Assembly (NCBI GenBank): GCA_005777235.1
Contig: SXND01000083.1
Location: forward strand, 1-64,000
Direction: 5' to 3'
DNA length: 64,000 nucleotides
Origin: Pseudomonadota bacterium
GTDB taxonomy: Bacteria > Tectomicrobia > Entotheonellia > Entotheonellales > Entotheonellaceae
Under the pieces are notes generated by a model. It searched no databases. It was not told the DNA's origin and saw only the letters and a list, made by a program, of their open reading frames with translations. This document shows, piece by piece, positions 41,515 through 52,088 of this stretch. Every line of letters starts with the position of its first letter. The first letter of the stretch is position 1. Both the position numbers and the translations under genes were made by a program.

Positions 41515-43119
41515 CTAGGAAATAGACGCATAGATACGGATGCTCAGTTCTTGATCCGGCATGTCATGGGGGAACGGCGTATACGGGGCGGCCCGACGCA
41601 CGGCCTTGATAAGGGCCTGATCCACAGCCGGATAACCTGACGAGCGCAGGAGCACGGCTTCGGCTAATTCGCCACTGCGGCGGACCGTAAAACCGACAAT
41701 CGGCACACCGAGAGCCCCATGATCCTGCTGCATGGCGGGCACGCTGAAGACGAGCTCAATTTTTCGCTGCATGCCGAGTAAATAGGACGCGTGTTTTAAG
41801 CCAAACGAGGCGATGGAACGATACTTACCGCCTTGGCCGTCACCTCGCCCTTCCCCAGCGCGTTCCGGGCCACGTTGGAATGTCCCTGGGGTATTGGCTG
41901 TCGGCAAGGGCAGACGCTTCTCCAGGCGTGCGAAATGCTCATCCAGGCTTTGCGTGCCACTGCCCGAGCCCTTCCCCGCTCCGGCGCGCTCTTGGGGACT
42001 GCGCTGCATCATGGCCAGTTCTTCTGCCGCACTTAAGCGCCGTCGCCGCTGTTCCTCTGCTGGAGAGGAGCGTGGTGCTGGGGAGGACGGCGCGGCTGGA
42101 GCAGCCTCACTCGGGGGCAGCGTTGCCCGCCGCCTGCTCTCCAGTGGAGGTGGAGAGGCGGCAGGTGGTGTGGGGGTCGACCGTGCCGGTGGCACACGCA
42201 CACTGGGAGGCACGGCGGCCTGGCGCGACTCTTCAGCCGGAGGCTGGGGTGGCGCCAGCGGCCGCGGGGGGACTGGTGCCTGGGCCACCGGGGGACTGGG
42301 CGGCGTGTCAGGGCGCCGCTTCGTTTCGACAGGCGCTCGTGGCGGCGTCGGTGGCACCAGACGCGGTGGCGGCGCGGGCTTTGATCGTGGGACGGGTACC
42401 GGCGGTGTCGGCGGCGACGGGGCTTCATACCGAGCCACCGGGGGCGCGGGCTTTGGTGGTGCGGTGTCCGCCGCTGCTGGCGGTAGGCTCGCCTGCGGCG
42501 GCGCAGCGGGTGTCGCCTGAGCCGGTGCCGCAGGCTCGGAGGCCTCCGGGGCTGGCATGGCGGCGGTCTCCTCGGCCTCAGGTGACGGCGGTTGACGCAC
42601 GCTGTAGCGTTCTGGGACCGGAATGTCCAGCGGCATGGCGCGTGGCTGTTCCCCAGACGGCTTGTGTGTCCCACCGTCGCCAGGGCCGATGTCCTGGGCT
42701 TTACTGTTATAGCGCGAGAGTAGTTGCGCATCGTCAGGAGACTCTTCACGCACAGGCTTCGGCAAATCGACAATCGTGCCGCCCCTGGCCGGTGGCTTGG
42801 TCAGCTTGGGCGTGGTGGATTCAGGCACCCGTGGGGCTGGCGGTGGCTTGGGCGCTTCCGGCACGCTCTGCCGTGGCGGGGCCTCTGGAAGCCTCGCCAC
42901 GGATTCCGGTCGTTGGGTGACCTGTGGGCGAGGCTGCGCTGGCTCCTGAGCTGGGAGGCTCGGTGGCACTTCGAGCATGCGCACCGCAATAGGCGTCTCC
43001 GGCATGACAGGCGTTGGGCGTGTCGCTCCAGTCGGCGGGTGCAAACGCCACACGCTGAGCACGACAAAGTGCACGAGCACGGAGAGCACGAGAGAGCGCC
43101 GGAGGTGAGAGCGATTCAT
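41515..43119 (-). CDS. tonB: TonB-family energy-transduction protein with long Pro-rich periplasmic spacer
   Basis: A 534-aa protein starting MNRSHLRRSLVLSVLVHFVVLSVW, a single N-terminal membrane anchor. About 340 residues rich in Pro/Ala/Glu/Arg follow, the periplasm-spanning spacer. The C-terminal TonB-like domain is around residues 440-534 (GVPIVGFTVRRSGELAEAVLLRSSGYPAVDQALIKAVRRAAPYTPFPHDM). It couples inner-membrane proton motive force to outer-membrane receptors or related envelope processes. The spacer is unusually long. No ExbB/ExbD gene is adjacent. Confidence 0.85.
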   Translation of the reverse strand: MNRSHLRRSLVLSVLVHFVVLSVWRLHPPTGATRPTPVMPETPIAVRMLEVPPSLPAQEPAQPRPQVTQRPESVARLPEAPPRQSVPEAPKPPPAPRVPESTTPKLTKPPARGGTIVDLPKPVREESPDDAQLLSRYNSKAQDIGPGDGGTHKPSGEQPRAMPLDIPVPERYSVRQPPSPEAEETAAMPAPEASEPAAPAQATPAAPPQASLPPAAADTAPPKPAPPVARYEAPSPPTPPVPVPRSKPAPPPRLVPPTPPRAPVETKRRPDTPPSPPVAQAPVPPRPLAPPQPPAEESRQAAVPPSVRVPPARSTPTPPAASPPPLESRRRATLPPSEAAPAAPSSPAPRSSPAEEQRRRRLSAAEELAMMQRSPQERAGAGKGSGSGTQSLDEHFARLEKRLPLPTANTPGTFQRGPERAGEGRGDGQGGKYRSIASFGLKHASYLLGMQRKIELVFSVPAMQQDHGALGVPIVGFTVRRSGELAEAVLLRSSGYPAVDQALIKAVRRAAPYTPFPHDMPDQELSIRIYASIS

Positions 43120-43196
43120 GCGTATCTCAGCAGTCAAAGGGCCGGTCTATGCGACAGAGACGCAGGCTAGACAACGTTGGGGGAAGTCCAGAAGGC

Positions 43197-43574
<378 letters not shown>

Positions 43575-44855
43575 TCATGCTGAGACGCGTTGTAGAGCCC
43601 GATACCCAATGTCACGTCGGTAATGCACACCTGGCCACCGCAGGGACGCCGCCGCTTCGTAGGCCCGCGCAATCGCCGTGCCTAACGTCGCGGCGCGTGT
43701 CGTCACCCCAAGCACCCGGCCACCGTTGGTGACCAGCTGCCCGGCCCGCGCCGCTGTCCCGGCGTGGAAGACCCAGGTGTCTTCCAGATGCGCCGCCTCT
43801 TCCAGACCGGTGATGGAGGCGCCGGTGGCATAGGACGCAGGGTAGCCCTCGGTAGCCATGACGACGCACACGGCCGCATCGTCACGGTACTCGGCCTGCA
43901 AGTTGCCTAACGTGCCACGGGCCGCCCCGACGAGCAAAGGCAAGAGATCGTTGTGAAGCCGCACGAGGAGCGGCTGTGTCTCTGGGTCGCCAAAGCGCAC
44001 GTTAAATTCGATCACGTACGGACGCCCGTCCACAATCATCAATCCAGCATAGAGTAGCCCGCGATAGGGCGTGCCACGCGCCGCCATGCCACGGACTGTC
44101 GGCGTCATAATTTCCGTCATGATCCGCTGATGCAAGGCCGCCGTGATCACTGGCGCTGGTGAGTACGCCCCCATACCCCCAGTATTCGGCCCGCGATCAC
44201 CATCATAGAGGCGTTTGTGATCTTGCGCTGGAGCCAGCGGTAGAATCGTCTCCCCATCGACCAACACCTGGAAGGAGGCTTCCTCACCCTCCAAAAACTC
44301 TTCTAACACGACCCGACAACCGGCCTCGCCAAAGATGCGCAGGTGCATCGCCTCGTACACCGCCTGGAGGGCTTCCGCCTGCGTCTGACAGACGGTCACC
44401 CCTTTGCCGGCGGCGAGACCATCGGCCTTCACCACCAACGGGGCCTCATGGGCACGAATATAGGCCTGCGCTGGCGCCAGGTCGTCAAAAATCGCCGCCT
44501 CCGAGGTCGGGATACCCTCGGCCCACATAAAGCGTTTGGCAAAGGATTTACTGGCTTCGAGTTGCGCCGCCGCCTGGGTCGGGCCAAAGACATGGAGGTG
44601 ATGCGCCGCCAAGGCGTCGGTGAGCCCCAGGGCGAGCGGCAGTTCTGGACCAACGACGGTGAGATCAATGCCCTCCGCCACGGCAAAACGTTGCAGGCCC
44701 GCGATATCGTCCACGGCCAGTGGGATATTTTCGGCCTGCTGACCCGTGCCGGCATTGCCCGGAGCGCAGTAGAGTTGCTGGACGTGCGGGCTCTGGGCCA
44801 ATTTCCACACCAGGGCATGCTCACGGCCCCCGCTACCGACCACCAGTACTTTCAC
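43575..44855 (-). CDS. purD: Phosphoribosylamine-glycine ligase
   Basis: Second step of purine synthesis. The 426-aa ATP-grasp enzyme has the N-terminal MKVLVVGSGGREHALVWKLAQSP, VVGPELPLALGLTDAL, the ATP-grasp core (FMWAEGIPTSEAAIFDD, PLVVKADGLAAGKGV, EFLEGEEASFQVLVDG, DHKRLYDGDRGPNTGGMGAYSPAPV) and EFNVRFGDPETQPLLVRL. Length is normal. The start overlaps the rsmE stop by 4 bp. Confidence 0.96.
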   Translation of the reverse strand: MKVLVVGSGGREHALVWKLAQSPHVQQLYCAPGNAGTGQQAENIPLAVDDIAGLQRFAVAEGIDLTVVGPELPLALGLTDALAAHHLHVFGPTQAAAQLEASKSFAKRFMWAEGIPTSEAAIFDDLAPAQAYIRAHEAPLVVKADGLAAGKGVTVCQTQAEALQAVYEAMHLRIFGEAGCRVVLEEFLEGEEASFQVLVDGETILPLAPAQDHKRLYDGDRGPNTGGMGAYSPAPVITAALHQRIMTEIMTPTVRGMAARGTPYRGLLYAGLMIVDGRPYVIEFNVRFGDPETQPLLVRLHNDLLPLLVGAARGTLGNLQAEYRDDAAVCVVMATEGYPASYATGASITGLEEAAHLEDTWVFHAGTAARAGQLVTNGGRVLGVTTRAATLGTAIARAYEAAASLRWPGVHYRRDIGYRALQRVSA

Positions 44856-45634
44856 CGGCTCCCCTCCCTTGCCGTAGCGTCCTCGACGGGCTCAAGCGCG
44901 CCTAGACTGTAACGGATAATGCCCGTGAGCACAATTGCCGCTGTTTCGGTGCGGAGCCGCTGCGCTCCCAGGCTAACGGTCGTAAAACCGTGTACCCGCG
45001 CCACTGCCACTTCTTGACTCGTCAGGCCACCTTCCGGCCCGACGACGACCACCACAGGACTCTGCCCGGCATGATGCGTCAACACGTCTCGTAAGCCGGT
45101 ACGTTGCTCTTCCTCCCAGCAGACGATTTTGACGGGCGCACTGGTGTAGCGTTGACAGAAGTCCGCCAACGTCATGGGTGCCTGCACGCCGAGGAGCGTG
45201 CGCCGCCCACATTGCCGGGCTGCTGCCGCCGCGATCCGTTGCCAGCGCCCCATCTTGCCGCCGAGGCGCTCTGGGGCTTCACGCACGACCGTGCGGTCGG
45301 TATAGAGTGGCACCAGAGTCGTCAAGCCCACTTCGGAGCATTTTTCGACAATGAGATCCATCTTGGAGCCCTTGGGGAAGCCTTGTCCGAGGATCACGGG
45401 CGGTGCGGCCTGATGGGATGCGCCGAGGAAGGCGAGCCGTTCCCCCTGGACGTGTGTGGCCGAGAGGGTCGTCAAACGGAGGAGGCATTCTTGCCCGCTG
45501 CCGTCAAAGGCCGTCAACGTATCCCCGACCCGCAGCCGCAGGACATGCGTCACATAGTGGGCCACAGCGTCAGGGAAGATGAGTGTGGTCTGGTTGAGCG
45601 CCCCCGGCGGCACGCAGACACGATGCACCTCCAT
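44852..45634 (-). CDS. rsmE: 16S rRNA (uracil1498-N3)-methyltransferase
   Basis: A 260-aa SPOUT methyltransferase from the ATG at 45634 (MEVHRVCVPPGALNQTTLIFP). It has the N-terminal PUA-like domain (HYVTHVLRLRVGDTLTAFDGSGQECLL). The trefoil-knot AdoMet site is formed by ILGQGFPKGSKMDLIVEKCSEVGLTTLVPLYTDRTV, VVVVGPEGGLTSQEV and SLGAQRLRTETAAIVLTGII. It methylates 16S rRNA U1498 in the small subunit. It starts 6 bp after the prmA stop; the longer track ORF overlaps prmA out of frame and is rejected. Confidence 0.94.
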   Translation of the reverse strand: MEVHRVCVPPGALNQTTLIFPDAVAHYVTHVLRLRVGDTLTAFDGSGQECLLRLTTLSATHVQGERLAFLGASHQAAPPVILGQGFPKGSKMDLIVEKCSEVGLTTLVPLYTDRTVVREAPERLGGKMGRWQRIAAAAARQCGRRTLLGVQAPMTLADFCQRYTSAPVKIVCWEEEQRTGLRDVLTHHAGQSPVVVVVGPEGGLTSQEVAVARVHGFTTVSLGAQRLRTETAAIVLTGIIRYSLGALEPVEDATAREGSR

Positions 45635-45639
45635 AGGGT

Positions 45640-46581
45640 TCACGTCAGAGGGGTGGGGGGCACGCCGTCTCCAGCACGCCGTAACGCCAAGGCGACCCAG
45701 CCGTCTTCCTCCACGCGGTGCTGCACGGCAAAGCCTGCCTGCTCCACCGCTAGGAGCATGGTCGGCTCTTGGGCGGTGATGATGCCCGAGAGCAACAGCA
45801 GGCCACCGGGCGTCAGCATGGGCGCCAACGATGGCAGCATCTCGACCAGTGGCCCCAGGTAGATATTCGCCACAATGCACGGAAACTGGCCCGTGACCTG
45901 CGGCCAGGAGCCCTGGAGAAACCGCACGCGCTCTTGCAAGCCATTCAGCGCCGCGTTTTCCAGCGCCACCGGCAGGGCCTGGCTATCCATATCCACGCCG
46001 ACAGCCTGGGACCAACCAAGTTGCAACGCCGCCAGACTCAAAATCCCGGAGCCACAGCCGACATCGAGCACGGTGCTCCCCTGATACGCCGCCGCGTAGG
46101 CAATCAGTAGCAGGAGACAGAGATGCGTACTGGGATGCGTCCCTGTGCCAAACGCTGGGCCCGGATTCAGCGTCAGACAGGTGAGATGCGCGGGGACGGG
46201 TGCGGTCTCCCAGGGTGGGCGGATGAGCAGACGTTCTCCGAGGCACAGCGGCTGGAAGAACTGTTGCCAGCGCGTGAGATAATCGTCGTTGGGGACTGGG
46301 CGGGTGTGGAGCTGCGCCCCCACGCCATCCTCCCCCAGGCCCGTGAGCCAGTCCTGGAGGGCGGTGAGATGCTGCGGCAGGAGCGCATCACACGGGAGCG
46401 CCCCGTGCACGACCGTCCATATGGCCGCGGAGGGGTCAGTGACGAGACAGGGGTCGCGCTGGGGATCGAGCCTTGTCTGCTCATAGAAGACCACCGCCGT
46501 GGAGCCCAGTTCCTGCAGAGAGGCGCTGGCAGCATCACTCACGCTCTCAGGTACTTGCAGATAAATATCCCACCATTGCAT
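45640..46581 (-). CDS. prmA: Ribosomal protein L11 methyltransferase
   Basis: A 313-aa class I methyltransferase. The N-terminal substrate-binding domain is MQWWDIYLQVPESVSDAASASLQELGSTAVVFYEQ; the AdoMet domain has NPGPAFGTGTHPSTHLCLLLL, motif I (LDVGCGSGILSLAALQLGW), VGVDMDSQALPVALENAALNGL and CIVANIYLGPLVEMLPSLAPML. It trimethylates L11 in E. coli. It is part of an hrcA-prmA-rsmE-purD run with short spacing, an arrangement seen in several phyla. Confidence 0.94.
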   Translation of the reverse strand: MQWWDIYLQVPESVSDAASASLQELGSTAVVFYEQTRLDPQRDPCLVTDPSAAIWTVVHGALPCDALLPQHLTALQDWLTGLGEDGVGAQLHTRPVPNDDYLTRWQQFFQPLCLGERLLIRPPWETAPVPAHLTCLTLNPGPAFGTGTHPSTHLCLLLLIAYAAAYQGSTVLDVGCGSGILSLAALQLGWSQAVGVDMDSQALPVALENAALNGLQERVRFLQGSWPQVTGQFPCIVANIYLGPLVEMLPSLAPMLTPGGLLLLSGIITAQEPTMLLAVEQAGFAVQHRVEEDGWVALALRRAGDGVPPTPLT

Positions 46582-46615
46582 ATATTGCCATACGCTGCAC
46601 TACCGTGGGCAGCCC

Positions 46616-47671
46616 TTAGCCTTGTGAGAGTATTTGACTGACGATCGTGGCGGTGTGATCGACGAGGGCCATGATCCGTGGGTAGACCATGCGTTTGGGG
46701 CCCACCACCCCCAGGACACCGAGCGTATGATTGTCGTAGCTATAGGTATGCGTGACAAAGCTACACTCACGCATATCTTTGAACGGTGTCTCAGAGCCGA
46801 GAATGACATGCACGCCCGAGGCATCCAAACATTTATCGAGGAGGCTGATGAGACGATTCTTCTCTTCAAACGCTTTGAACAGCTCTTTCATCTGCTCAAG
46901 ATTCGCGACGAATTCTGGCTGATCCATAATGTTCGCCGTCCCGCCCAGGTAAATATCACTTTCCCCTTCGGCAGTCTCGGCAAAGGTTTTGGCACCCACG
47001 CTCAGGGCTTGTTGCTCCAGATGCGCGTACTGGGCTTTTTCCTCGGTGATACGGTCTAGGACATACTGCCGGATCGTGTGCAACGGTTGCCCAGAGAATT
47101 CTTGATTTAGATAATTGGCAATTTGATGCAACTCATCCTGTGATATCTCTTCCTCAAGCATGATCAGCTTATTATGTACCATGCCAGATTCCATCACGAA
47201 AATCGCCAGTACCTGTCGACCACGAATGATCACAAATTCAACGCGCTTGAACAGCGTGATAGAAAAAATATATAAGACAATGCCTGCATAGCGTGAAATC
47301 TCCGACAGCAGCCGGGAGGTCGCGGCCATCACCTCATCCACTTCGCCATGATAGGGGGCGTAATGCTGCGAGATGCGGAGAAAGTCTTCCTGGCTGAGCG
47401 CATCAATCTCGCGGAGATTATCGACATAAAAACGATAGCCCTGATCCGTCGGCATCCGTCCCGCTGAGGTGTGCGGATGTTCGAGAAACCCCAGCTCTTC
47501 CAAGTCCGACATGATATTGCGAATGGTGGCCGGACTCAGACCAAAATCAAAGCGTTTCGAGATCGTACGTGAACCGACCGGCTCTCCGGTATGGATAAAG
47601 CTATGAATGACAGCCATCAAGATCTTTCGCGTACGCTCATCCAGTTCTTCAGGAGCTAGACGTTCTCGCAT
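46616..47671 (-). CDS. hrcA: Heat-inducible transcription repressor HrcA
   Basis: Represses class I heat-shock operons by binding CIRCE. The protein (351 aa from 47671) begins MRERLAPEELDERTRKILMAVIHSFIHTGEPVGSRTISKRFDFGLSPATIRNIMSDLEELGFLEHPHTSAGRMPTDQGYRFYVD, the winged-helix N terminus. Later blocks are IVIRGRQVLAIFVMESGMVHNKLI and CSFVTHTYSYDNHTLGVLGVVGPKRMVYPRIMALVDHTA. grpE/dnaKJ are not adjacent. I did not find a CIRCE inverted repeat upstream. An ATG at 47680 is also in frame. Confidence 0.95.
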   Translation of the reverse strand: MRERLAPEELDERTRKILMAVIHSFIHTGEPVGSRTISKRFDFGLSPATIRNIMSDLEELGFLEHPHTSAGRMPTDQGYRFYVDNLREIDALSQEDFLRISQHYAPYHGEVDEVMAATSRLLSEISRYAGIVLYIFSITLFKRVEFVIIRGRQVLAIFVMESGMVHNKLIMLEEEISQDELHQIANYLNQEFSGQPLHTIRQYVLDRITEEKAQYAHLEQQALSVGAKTFAETAEGESDIYLGGTANIMDQPEFVANLEQMKELFKAFEEKNRLISLLDKCLDASGVHVILGSETPFKDMRECSFVTHTYSYDNHTLGVLGVVGPKRMVYPRIMALVDHTATIVSQILSQG

Positions 47672-47680
47672 ACACGCCAT

Positions 47681-48730
47681 CCTTCCGCGCGTCCAGCGCT
47701 CAACGTATCGACCGCTTTATCAGTATTCCCACAGAAAGCCGGGCAAGGGGGCTGCCGTCTTTAGGCGGCAGGAGAATGGCCCGTGGGCCGGTAGGCCCAG
47801 GGCTTTTTCTTGCCCGTGCAATGTTGGTCCATGGTTACTGGCCCTCTGTCCACCGTGTGTGCAGGGTCTCTACTAGGCATGCTATGCGATACTTACCCCG
47901 CCTGATATTCCAGCCGAGCGTACGGAGCCTGCCCCCGCAGGATTCCTCTGACGTCGGGGCGTCCTCTCGCGGTACAGAGCCAGCCCCAGGCTGACGGACC
48001 GGCATGCACGGTCGGTACAGTGCGCAGCAATACGCCCAGCCTGCAACTGCGGATGGGCTGTCTGGCTCGCAGCGGGTCGCAGACACACCTATGCTGCACA
48101 GGCAGCCAACCGGCCCTCGGTGGGAATGCGCTACGAGGAGACAGGCTGCACGAGAGGTCGTTTTGGAAAGTTCGGCGGTTCGGAAGTGAGTCGCTCCGCC
48201 TGTACGATGATGCCTCCGCACGAACAAGCCGCCTGCTTGAGCTAGCGGCTTGTTGACCCTCACAGGACTATTCTTCCTGCGTTGCTCAGTGTAGCATTTG
48301 AACCTCCCCATGCCTCAAGGCAGGGGATTCCAGACGCCGGATCACTCCGGATTTCGTGGGCTATTCCAGCCCCATGGGGGACAGATCTCGCCACCACACT
48401 CGTGGCACCCACCCCCCACTTACCAGCCCGCTTCCCTCGCGACCTCGCCTGTCAAAGCACCAGGATGCGGTGCCGTTCGGCGTGTTGACCGCGAGTATAC
48501 CCGTTCTTGCTCCGCTCGCCAAGGGTCGCGGGGGCTTGCCGCCCCACGCAGCCTTGGTGCGGTGCCCCAACGACCGCTTGACCCCATGTCTCAAGCCAGG
48601 AGGTTGCGCGGTCGCTTTGCTCATCCCTGACAATACGACTAGTTTCTGAGTCGTAGGCGCGGTATGCTCAAGGCTCTGCCCTGGGGGATACCCCGACTAT
48701 GCACGCTGATGTTCATTCCAAGGAGCCTCC
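47681..48730. other. 1-kb gap with IS-end-like hairpins, no supported gene
   Basis: No ORF here has a recognisable domain. Visible structures are a GCTGCCGTCTTTAGGCGGCAG hairpin near 47753 and the palindrome CCCCATGCCTCAAGGCAGGGG at 48306-48326, like the ends of IS200/IS605 elements elsewhere in the window. It is probably a graveyard of small IS elements between hrcA (minus) and holB (plus), and must also contain their divergent promoters. Confidence 0.5.
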
Positions 48731-49717
48731 GTGGCTTTCTGCACCATTCTTGGCCAAGAACACGCCATCGCGTTGTTGCAGCAGGTGTTGCAGAGCACTC
48801 GTCTCGGCCATGCCTACCTCTTCTACGGTCCCAGCGGGGTGGGGAAACGACTGACCGCCTTGGAGTTTGCCAAAGCGCTCACGTGCCCGACACCGCTCCC
48901 CGATGCCTGTGATGCCTGCCCCGCTTGCCATAAAATCACGGCCGGCAATCATCCCGATGTCGTCTGCGTCGGCCCGGAGGGCACGTCCCTGCGTATCGAA
49001 CACATTCGCGCCGTGCAGCATCGTCTGAGCTACCAACCCTACGAGAGTCAACGCACGATCATCGTCCTCGATGGGTGTGAGAGCTTAACACCCCCGGCGG
49101 CCAATGCGCTGCTCAAAACCTTAGAGGAGCCACCCGAGAGCGCCCTCCTGCTACTGGTCACGGGGAAGAAAGACGCGCTCCCCTTAACGATACTCTCACG
49201 CTGCCAGCCCATTGCGTTTCGCCCCCTGGCGCCCGCCCATATGCGCACCATCTTACGCCAGCAAGGCGTGGAGCCGCACACGGCCGACCTCGCGGCCACG
49301 CTGGCGGAAGGCCGCCTCGACACCTGGCTCCAGGCGGATATGGCGCAGAGGCTGGCGCGGCGACAGGACGCCTACCTCTTGCTCCGTGATCACGGGCATC
49401 CCAACGAGACCCCGCTCTTTCTCCTCGCCCGCCAATGGGCCGGCTCACGGGAACAATGCGAAGCCATGCTCCATTGGCTCGTGCTCTTTTGCCGTGATCT
49501 CGTGCTGCTGCAAGTCACCCCGACCCCGGCGCTCTACAATGCCGATCTCCGCGACGAACTCGTCACCTTAGCCCACACGCTTACCGTCGAACCGCTCCTC
49601 AGCTTCTTTACCCTGCTGAGCCAGCTCCAACAGTATCTGGCGCAAAATGTCAACCCGCAGTTGATCTTTGAACAACTGGTCTTACACCTCCAGCAGTTGT
49701 TCCCCCCACGGGTCTGA
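48731..49717 (+). CDS. holB: DNA polymerase III delta-prime subunit
   Basis: Clamp-loader subunit, 328 aa, with a GTG start preceded by AAGGAGC. AAA+ features: TILGQEHAIALLQQVLQSTRLGHAYLFYGPSGVGKRLTALEFAKAL (Walker A), zinc-binding Cys in CPTPLPDACDACPACHKI, HPDVVCVGPEG, IVLDGCESLTPPAANALLKTLEEPPESALLLL (Walker B region) and the SRC sensor motif in TILSRCQPIAF. The C-terminal collar domain is poorly conserved, as is usual. It is convergent with rny, with an 8-bp gap. Confidence 0.93.
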   Translation: MAFCTILGQEHAIALLQQVLQSTRLGHAYLFYGPSGVGKRLTALEFAKALTCPTPLPDACDACPACHKITAGNHPDVVCVGPEGTSLRIEHIRAVQHRLSYQPYESQRTIIVLDGCESLTPPAANALLKTLEEPPESALLLLVTGKKDALPLTILSRCQPIAFRPLAPAHMRTILRQQGVEPHTADLAATLAEGRLDTWLQADMAQRLARRQDAYLLLRDHGHPNETPLFLLARQWAGSREQCEAMLHWLVLFCRDLVLLQVTPTPALYNADLRDELVTLAHTLTVEPLLSFFTLLSQLQQYLAQNVNPQLIFEQLVLHLQQLFPPRV

Positions 49718-49725
49718 ATGGTGTC

Positions 49726-51291
49726 TTAGCGTGCATAATCGGTCGCCCGGGTCTCACGCAGTACTGTCACCCGAATTTGTCCCGGATACACCATGTCTTG
49801 CTCAATCCGTTTCGCCACATCACGGGCCAGCAACAGGGCCTCCGCGTCGTTCACCTGCTCGGGCTGTACTATGATGCGGATTTCCCGTCCGGCCTGGATG
49901 GCATACGTTTTTTCCACACCAGCAAAGGAGTCGCCAATCTCTTCGAGCTTCCGCAGGCGTTTGACATAGCCTTCCAGCATTTCCCGTCGTGCGCCGGGAC
50001 GCGCTGCCGACAAGGCATCCGCCGCCGCCACCAGGATGGCCTCGACATAGCGCGGTTCCTCATCTTCATGGTGGCAGCCAATCGCGTTGAGGACGATGTC
50101 AGGTTCGTTGTACTTCCGGGCAATGTCCTGGCCAATCTGCACATGCGTGCCCTGCGTCATGTGATCTGCGGCTTTCCCGATGTCATGCAGGAGCCCGGCC
50201 CGGCGGGCCATGCGCTCATCAGCGCCGAGCTCGGCCGCCATCATGCCGGCGAGAAAGGCCGTTTCCTTGACGTGTTGCAGGACATTTTGCGAGTAACTCG
50301 TCCGATATTTTAAACGTCCTAACATCGTGACAATGTCTGGGTGGAGGTCTTCCACGCCGACCTCGAAGGCTGCAGCCTCCCCGGCTTCCTTCAGGGTAGT
50401 GGCCATCTCGTGCTTCACCTTTTCCACCACGTCCTCAATCCGTCCAGGGTGGATGCGTCCGTCGGCCAGGAGGCGCTCCAGGGCAAGCCGGGCAACCTCG
50501 CGGCGAATGGGGTCAAAGCCCGAGATAACCACCGCTTCGGGGGTATCATCAATAATGAGATCGACCCCGGTGGCGGTTTCAAAGGCACGAATGTTGCGCC
50601 CTTCCCGCCCAATAATGCGCCCTTTCATCTCCTCGCTGGGCAGGGCCACGACCGACACGGAACTCTCCACCACGTGGTCAGCCGCAAAACGTTGGATCGC
50701 CAGACTGGTATAAAAACTCGCCCGTTTGCGTGCCAGTTCCTTGGCTTCTTCGTCGGTGCGCCGCATCTTTTCGGCGGCCTCTGTCCGGGCTTCTGCCAGC
50801 ATGCGATCGATGAGCTGTTGCTTGGCTTCCGCCGCGGTGAGTCGCGCAATCTGTTCCAGCGTGTGCTGCTGCGTCGCAAGCAAGGTCGCCAGTTCTTGCT
50901 CTTTGCGCTCATACAACGCCTCGCGTTCCACGCAGTGCTGCACACGGAGCTGGAGCGCCTGGTCTTGTGCCTCCAGGTGTGCGACTTGACGGTCGAGGTG
51001 CTCCGCACGGAGCTGCACGTCTTGCTGGAGCTGCTGGATGGCGAGCCGGGCGGCTGTGGCTTCCTGTTCTGCCTGCGCTTTGGCCTGAAACCACGAGGCC
51101 TGTGCCGCGAGCGCGGCTTCGCGTTTCTGGCCTTCCGCCTCTTTTTCGGCGTCATGTACAATCTGGCGCGCCTGGGCGTCGGCTTCACGACGCACCCGTT
51201 GCGCGATACGATATCCCTGGTACCCAAGACACAGTCCTATCCCCGTCGCCATGACGAGAATCACCACGCTGAGAACGATAGAAGCGGACAC
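49726..51291 (-). CDS. rny: Ribonuclease Y
   Basis: Membrane-anchored endoribonuclease initiating mRNA decay. The 521-aa protein has an N-terminal transmembrane helix ([20 protein letters not shown]), a long coiled coil (residues 35-200), a KH domain ([54 protein letters not shown]) and an HD domain ([59 protein letters not shown]). All family landmarks are intact. It lies 12 bp downstream of fau, so the two are probably one operon. Confidence 0.96.
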   Translation of the reverse strand: MSASIVLSVVILVMATGIGLCLGYQGYRIAQRVRREADAQARQIVHDAEKEAEGQKREAALAAQASWFQAKAQAEQEATAARLAIQQLQQDVQLRAEHLDRQVAHLEAQDQALQLRVQHCVEREALYERKEQELATLLATQQHTLEQIARLTAAEAKQQLIDRMLAEARTEAAEKMRRTDEEAKELARKRASFYTSLAIQRFAADHVVESSVSVVALPSEEMKGRIIGREGRNIRAFETATGVDLIIDDTPEAVVISGFDPIRREVARLALERLLADGRIHPGRIEDVVEKVKHEMATTLKEAGEAAAFEVGVEDLHPDIVTMLGRLKYRTSYSQNVLQHVKETAFLAGMMAAELGADERMARRAGLLHDIGKAADHMTQGTHVQIGQDIARKYNEPDIVLNAIGCHHEDEEPRYVEAILVAAADALSAARPGARREMLEGYVKRLRKLEEIGDSFAGVEKTYAIQAGREIRIIVQPEQVNDAEALLLARDVAKRIEQDMVYPGQIRVTVLRETRATDYAR

Positions 51292-51303
51292 GCCTGCTCT
51301 CCT

Positions 51304-51921
51304 CTATGTATTGACGCCACCACAGGCCTCTGGACGGCCTGCAGGTGGCGGAATGTCCACACAGGGGCGATACCCCTGTTCTGTGACCAGACCATGCATA
51401 CGGACATCGTGCGCCTCCTGCGGCAGGCAGGAGACCACTTGGATGCTGAAGGCCACACCACACCGATAGGTGGTGGTTGGCAGTTGCCCGAGGAAACGGT
51501 CGTAATACCCTTTGCCAAAGCCGAGACGGCCTCCAGCCAGGTCAAAAGCCACCCCGGGAACCAGGACACAGTCGAGTTCCTGGGGGGGAATGATGGTATA
51601 CGGCGCCGCCGGCTCCAGCATCCCGAGCGGACTGCGCTGTAGCGCGGTGTGCTCCCCCAGCCACTCGACAGCGAGAAGGCGCGATCCGCACACCACGGGG
51701 ACGGCGACTCGTTTCCGCAGTTGACGGGCTCGCCCCAGCAGCGGACGAGTCTGCACTTCTGTGGCCAGGGCGATATACATCATGACCGTTCGGCTGGCAC
51801 AGAAAGCTGGTAGCGCACACACATGATCGAGAATACAGGCACTCTTGTGCGCAACCTCTGCTGGTGTGAGGCCCATCCTCTGGGTCAACAGACGCTGACG
51901 CCACACCTGTTTGGTAGTCAT
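51304..51921 (-). CDS. fau: 5-formyltetrahydrofolate cyclo-ligase
   Basis: Converts 5-formyl-THF to 5,10-methenyl-THF using ATP. The 205-aa product shows the family C-terminal block LVPGVAFDLAGGRLGFGKGYYDRFL (nucleotide and folate site) and RCGVAFSIQVVSCLPQEAHDVRMHGLVTEQG. The N terminus has KQVWRQRLLTQRMGLTPAEVAHKSACI. It is upstream of rny; in some bacteria this gene follows 6S RNA and zapA, neither of which I could identify here. An ATG two codons upstream is an alternative start. Confidence 0.92.
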   Translation of the reverse strand: MTTKQVWRQRLLTQRMGLTPAEVAHKSACILDHVCALPAFCASRTVMMYIALATEVQTRPLLGRARQLRKRVAVPVVCGSRLLAVEWLGEHTALQRSPLGMLEPAAPYTIIPPQELDCVLVPGVAFDLAGGRLGFGKGYYDRFLGQLPTTTYRCGVAFSIQVVSCLPQEAHDVRMHGLVTEQGYRPCVDIPPPAGRPEACGGVNT

Positions 51922-52088
51922 AAGCATTAAATGGGTAGAGAGAACCCTACCATGAAGCGGTCATCGATGAGGAGGGGATACACTGCAGATATTGCGGCAA
52001 AGCCAGACGACACACAACGCGCGTTGAACACGCTCGACACGCTGGAGACGGACACGTTTGTCCTCAGTCAGTCTGCCGCTCAAAGGCC

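Noticed and set aside
41813-42920. Long + strand ORFs antisense to tonB
   Set aside because: Antisense of a Pro/Ala-rich GC-rich coding region; the minus-strand product has a clear anchor and TonB domain.
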